From: a virus
Direction: 5' to 3' (one strand)
Virus record (IMG/VR): IMGVR_UViG_3300027985_000790
Location: 1-62,337 of that record
Length of the DNA stretch: 62,337 bases
Notes under the pieces: generated by a model
What the model saw: only the letters and a program-made list of their open reading frames with translations
The model's database searches: none
What the model was told of the DNA's origin: nothing
In this document: one piece after another, positions 59,744-62,337 of the stretch
Position numbering within the stretch: the first letter of the stretch is position 1
Layout of the letters: each line of letters starts with the position of its first letter
Program-made: the position numbers and the translations under genes

Positions 59744-60964
59744 TTACACGGGAGCGATGGTGGTAGCACGCAGGCAGCGAACCGCCAGCATGGGATCCAG
59801 AACTTGCATGCCATACAGCGCATCCAGGGCCACGAAGTTCTTGGCGGTGTCGCCATCGTACCACATGCGAGCACGCAGGGACAGACCAGTCACCGGGTCG
59901 GTGATAGTGTCAATCATTGCGCCTCGGCCGTCACCGGTCATCGGCAGCGGAGCAAATGCCAGAGCAAATGCATTGCGGTGGAACATCAGGTTCCGGATGT
60001 GAGCTGCTTCCTGGGTTGCGGTCAGCAGGTCAAAGGTCACCACGGCATTCTCGGCTACGTTGGTACGCAGCTTGGGATAGATGCTGGCGGTAATCGCGTT
60101 GCTGGCCACGGTAGCATCCGCGGTGAGGATATAGGTGGTCGGGTCACCCGCGATGGTGAAGGTATCGCCGGCCTTGAAGGTTTGGGCATCGGTCAAGCCG
60201 TCGATGGCCAAGGTGGTGGAGTTGGCTGCAGTAGCAGCAACAGCAGCACCCACAACATCACCGGTACCGGCGGAGGCCGTAGCGGTAGAGGTCATGGCAG
60301 CGACGTCCACGTCCGCGTTCTGAGTAGCGAACACTTCCACGCCGAAGCGTTGGCCCAGCGAACCGCGCATCAGCGCTTCTTCGTTGTTGCCTTGGCCGGT
60401 GATTTGGGCTTGGTGGAAGATGCCCAGATCCAGGAAGGACGCTTCCATACCGCCATCAATCAGGTAGTGGATGTCACGTTCCAGCGGAACATGGTTGCCA
60501 CGCAGAACCTTACGGGGCTGGGTGATGAAGTTGGACCCGACGGTGCCGGTCAAGGTGTACTTGGGACCAACGGTGGAACCCAGAGCGTGCAGATCCCGGT
60601 CAATCTTGTCCGCCAAAGCGTAGGCAGCAGGAGCAATATGCTCGCTGATGATACGCTCGGAGGTGTAGGCCAGTTCCCGGTCGGTCAAGCCAAACTTGAC
60701 TTCCTGGTGGTTGGTCAGGGTGATCTGGACGTTCTGCCCAACTACGTCCTGGGCGGTGGTACCCGTACCAGCAACGTGTTCTTGAGCAGTGAAGTGGGAC
60801 GGACGGCGCAGGTTGATGGTATCACCCAGTTCCCGGCCAGTGGAGTTCCGTTCTTCCTCCGCGCCGCGGTGGACGCGACCAGCGAAGCCCAGCGCCTTGT
60901 AAAGAACAATAAGCGCCTCGTTTGCGAAGAACGTAGGATTGTAGTTACCCAGAACGTTAGACAT
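59744..60964 (-). CDS. Major capsid protein, P22-coat-like
   Basis: A 406-residue coat protein. N-terminus (MSNVLGNYNPTFFANEALIV) and GDTINLRRPSHFTAQEHV match the P22 coat (gene 5) family; an insertion region (residues ~215-300) is Ala/Thr-rich. An ATG with GGAGAC precedes it, and a paired hairpin lies in the leader. The scaffold gene lies directly upstream. Confidence 0.9.
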   Translation of the reverse strand: MSNVLGNYNPTFFANEALIVLYKALGFAGRVHRGAEEERNSTGRELGDTINLRRPSHFTAQEHVAGTGTTAQDVVGQNVQITLTNHQEVKFGLTDRELAYTSERIISEHIAPAAYALADKIDRDLHALGSTVGPKYTLTGTVGSNFITQPRKVLRGNHVPLERDIHYLIDGGMEASFLDLGIFHQAQITGQGNNEEALMRGSLGQRFGVEVFATQNADVDVAAMTSTATASAGTGDVVGAAVAATAANSTTLAIDGLTDAQTFKAGDTFTIAGDPTTYILTADATVASNAITASIYPKLRTNVAENAVVTFDLLTATQEAAHIRNLMFHRNAFALAFAPLPMTGDGRGAMIDTITDPVTGLSLRARMWYDGDTAKNFVALDALYGMQVLDPMLAVRCLRATTIAPV

Positions 60965-60981
60965 GGCTTTGTCTCCTAAAT

Positions 60982-61019
60982 GCGCTTAGCGCGTTTCATT
61001 AAATCCGCGCTAAGCGCGG
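60982..61019 (-). promoter_or_regulatory. Twin hairpins in the coat gene leader
   Basis: Two GC-rich self-complementary units (GCGCTTAGCGC at 60982-60992 and CCGCGCTAAGCGCGG at 61005-61019). Each can fold alone, or the two can pair with each other over 12 bp, so the coat mRNA leader has two mutually exclusive folds, just upstream of AGGAG. The first, with ATTTAAT after it, could act as a weak terminator. Confidence 0.6.
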
Positions 61020-61024
61020 CTCTG

Positions 61025-61813
61025 TCAGTCAACGATGACCAGGTTCTTGCCCAGCTTAGCCGCTTGCTCCTTGGCAGCGCGGTAAGTAGCCGGGTCACGG
61101 GCTTGGTCACGAGTGATAGTCACGGTAGTACCCCGCTGGCCACCCTTTTCGCTACCGCCAGCGCCGATGCCAGAAGAACCTGGGAACCAGTGAGGTGCCT
61201 TGTCCTTCATGCTCTCGAGCCATTCAGCAGGGGTGAGCGGGTTCTTACCATCTTTGCCCAGTCGGACAGACCCATCAGGATCTTTAGCTACCAGAGTGTC
61301 GCCCTCACCCAGTGAGAACAAGCCCTTGCCCCGATACATGGCATCTTCAATAGCGCTGGGCAGCAAACCGTGCTCGGCGGCTGCGGTGCGCAAGGAACCT
61401 TCAATCAAAAGGTTCTTGACGCGCTCGAGCAGCTTACCATTCTCGCCCTTGAGGCTGTTCTCACGTTCTTCCGCGGCAGTGAGCCGCTTAGTGAAATCGC
61501 CTTTGAGCGCGTCAGTACGCCGCTGGAAGACCTCGTCCATCTTGCCTTCGGCAATCAGCTTGGCCTCTTCGCTCTCGTTCAGGTTCTTCATCAGACTGCG
61601 AACCTGTTCCGGATCCAGGCCATCCCACTGCTTCTTGAACTCAGCAAACTGCTGGTCCAACTGGCGCTTTTCCTGCAGGATGGTATCACGGTTGGCTTCC
61701 AACTGCTGGTTGGCGGCCTTGACGATAGCAACCACTCGCGGGTCATTGGGGTCGAGGGCATCGCCTTCGCCGTCACCCGGACGAGTAGCATAAATACGGT
61801 TGAGTTTGTTCAT
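61025..61813 (-). CDS. Scaffolding protein
   Basis: A 262-residue helical, highly charged protein (MNKLNRIYATRPGDGEGDAL), mostly coiled coil to about residue 150 (EANRDTILQEKRQLDQQFAE), typical of phage scaffolds. It stands directly before the coat gene. The ATG at 61813 follows AGGAGATTTTACC. Confidence 0.8.
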   Translation of the reverse strand: MNKLNRIYATRPGDGEGDALDPNDPRVVAIVKAANQQLEANRDTILQEKRQLDQQFAEFKKQWDGLDPEQVRSLMKNLNESEEAKLIAEGKMDEVFQRRTDALKGDFTKRLTAAEERENSLKGENGKLLERVKNLLIEGSLRTAAAEHGLLPSAIEDAMYRGKGLFSLGEGDTLVAKDPDGSVRLGKDGKNPLTPAEWLESMKDKAPHWFPGSSGIGAGGSEKGGQRGTTVTITRDQARDPATYRAAKEQAAKLGKNLVIVD

Positions 61814-61883
61814 GGTAAAATCTCCTGATTTTTCGGCGCTGCCTAGACGATAAACTGGGGCACCCAATTTGTGCGTCTTGAGT

Positions 61884-61912
61884 ATTCTATGCGTATAAGT
61901 CAGTGAGTTCAA
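61884..61912 (-). promoter_or_regulatory. Promoter of the scaffold and structural operon
   Basis: Minus-strand TTGAAC-N17-TAGAAT about 70 bases upstream of the scaffold gene. It would drive the structural run down to the tail genes, subject to the terminators noted. Confidence 0.55.
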
Positions 61913-61949
61913 TTGTGGGTAATAAAGCGGTTATTTGTAGATTAAGGTC

Positions 61950-61977
61950 TTGAGAATACTACCAGTTGTTTTATACT
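61950..61977 (+). promoter_or_regulatory. Divergent promoter TTGAGA-N16-TATACT
   Basis: Plus-strand boxes 27 bases before the gene at 62004, with the 16-base spacer seen elsewhere. The ATAACCGCTT motif lies on the other strand at 61925-61934, close upstream, where it could regulate both divergent operons. Confidence 0.6.
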
Positions 61978-62003
61978 TAGATTGTCAATAGAGGAGACAT
62001 GCT

Positions 62004-62249
62004 ATGTCCATTTTCTTGCTCAAGCACCGCGCCAGCCAGCGGTTCGCTACTGTAAATGAAACTACGCAGTGCTTTGAACTGGTCCCTGCTCCCACCCATG
62101 TAAAAACTGTGTGGATAGCGCCCAGCAGACAGCACGCTGAGCACATAGACGCTTTTGGGCATCTGCTTGCAGGGGAGAACTACGACTTCCCGCATAACCC
62201 GCGTCCAGGCGAGTATGACGTAGTGGAGTTTGAGCAAATTCCGTTCTAG
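62004..62249 (+). CDS. Small protein, unknown
   Basis: An 81-residue protein (MSIFLLKHRASQRFATVNET, ending EYDVVEFEQIPF), strand-rich. AGAGGAGACATGCT precedes the ATG. It leads a rightward early-type operon. The start of the next gene is similar (MNIFILRNS), so the two may be paralogs. Confidence 0.75.
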   Translation: MSIFLLKHRASQRFATVNETTQCFELVPAPTHVKTVWIAPSRQHAEHIDAFGHLLAGENYDFPHNPRPGEYDVVEFEQIPF

Positions 62250-62257
62250 GGGGATTC

Positions 62258-62337
62258 ATGAATATTTTTATTCTACGCAACTCACTGAATGGCGCCTTGG
62301 GTGCCTTGGAAGCCACTTGGAACAAGGTAGAAGGAAC
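62258..62337 (+). CDS. Partial gene cut by the window end
   Basis: Starts MNIFILRNSLNGALGALEAT after AGGGGGATTC, eight bases after the previous stop. Only 26 residues are visible; the 3' end is beyond the window. The start resembles the previous gene's MSIFLLKH. Confidence 0.65.
   Translation, partial: MNIFILRNSLNGALGALEATWNKVEG

Noticed and set aside
59597-60979. A 460-residue plus-strand open frame opposite the coat protein gene
   Set aside because: It is antisense to the clear P22-like coat gene, is rich in Gly/His/Gln typical of antisense frames, and has no ribosome site.

Overview
The window is most of a lytic, tailed, siphovirus-type bacteriophage genome. It has tightly packed genes on long one-strand operons with frequent ATGA-type overlaps, a large terminase, a DUF4055-type portal, a P22-like coat protein, a tape measure of 1047 residues and Rz/Rz1-type spanins. 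No integrase, transposase, rRNA or CRISPR array was seen. The gene set resembles phages of the 9g/Seurat (Queuovirinae-like) type known to carry 7-deazaguanine DNA modification. Strong AGGAGG ribosome sites, spanins and Fur-like AT motifs suggest a Gram-negative, probably gammaproteobacterial host; the exact host cannot be read from the sequence.

Layout. 1-8.7 kb, minus strand: small and large terminase, portal, a class II ribonucleotide reductase inserted among the head genes, minor head protein, endolysin and PhoH-type ATPase. 8.7-9.75 kb: a gene-free kilobase with about 12 copies of a 14-bp motif at a ~29-bp period, an AT-rich stretch and an alternating purine/pyrimidine (Z-DNA-prone) block; this is the best candidate for a replication origin or regulatory centre. 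9.8-23.8 kb: an accessory zone of about 40 small, mostly unknown minus-strand genes. It includes a nine-gene paralogous family, a three-gene MKPFDL family, a tRNA-like element and several short promoters. 23.8-43.5 kb: replication and DNA modification genes (dCMP deaminase, clamp loader, PolA, clamp-like protein, DnaQ exonuclease, three helicases, AEP-type primase, SSB), with queE, dpdA, queF, folE, queC and queD interleaved. 43.8-44.2 kb: a small plus-strand regulatory operon with a helix-turn-helix protein. 44.3-61.8 kb: spanins, tail tip, tail fibre-like proteins, tape measure, frameshifted tail chaperone, tail tube, connectors, coat and scaffold. 62.0 kb to the end: a divergent plus-strand pair, the last gene cut by the window edge.

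How the genes work together. FolE, QueD, QueE and QueC should convert GTP to preQ0, QueF should reduce this to preQ1, and DpdA should exchange it for guanine in phage DNA, so the predicted modified base is dPreQ1. QueC, QueF and FolE each have unusual features. PolA, clamp loader, clamp, primase, SSB and helicases form a nearly self-sufficient replisome, supplied by the reductase and dCMP deaminase.

The clearest previously unremarked signals are DNA-level ones: the 29-bp-period motif array, two Z-DNA-prone 64-bp repeats 34 kb apart that differ only by alternation-preserving transitions in their core, at least 15 GTTTAAAC sites (about one expected), a GTACGCAAA-N16-CATAAT promoter class, and the ATAACCGCTT motif in four regulatory gaps.
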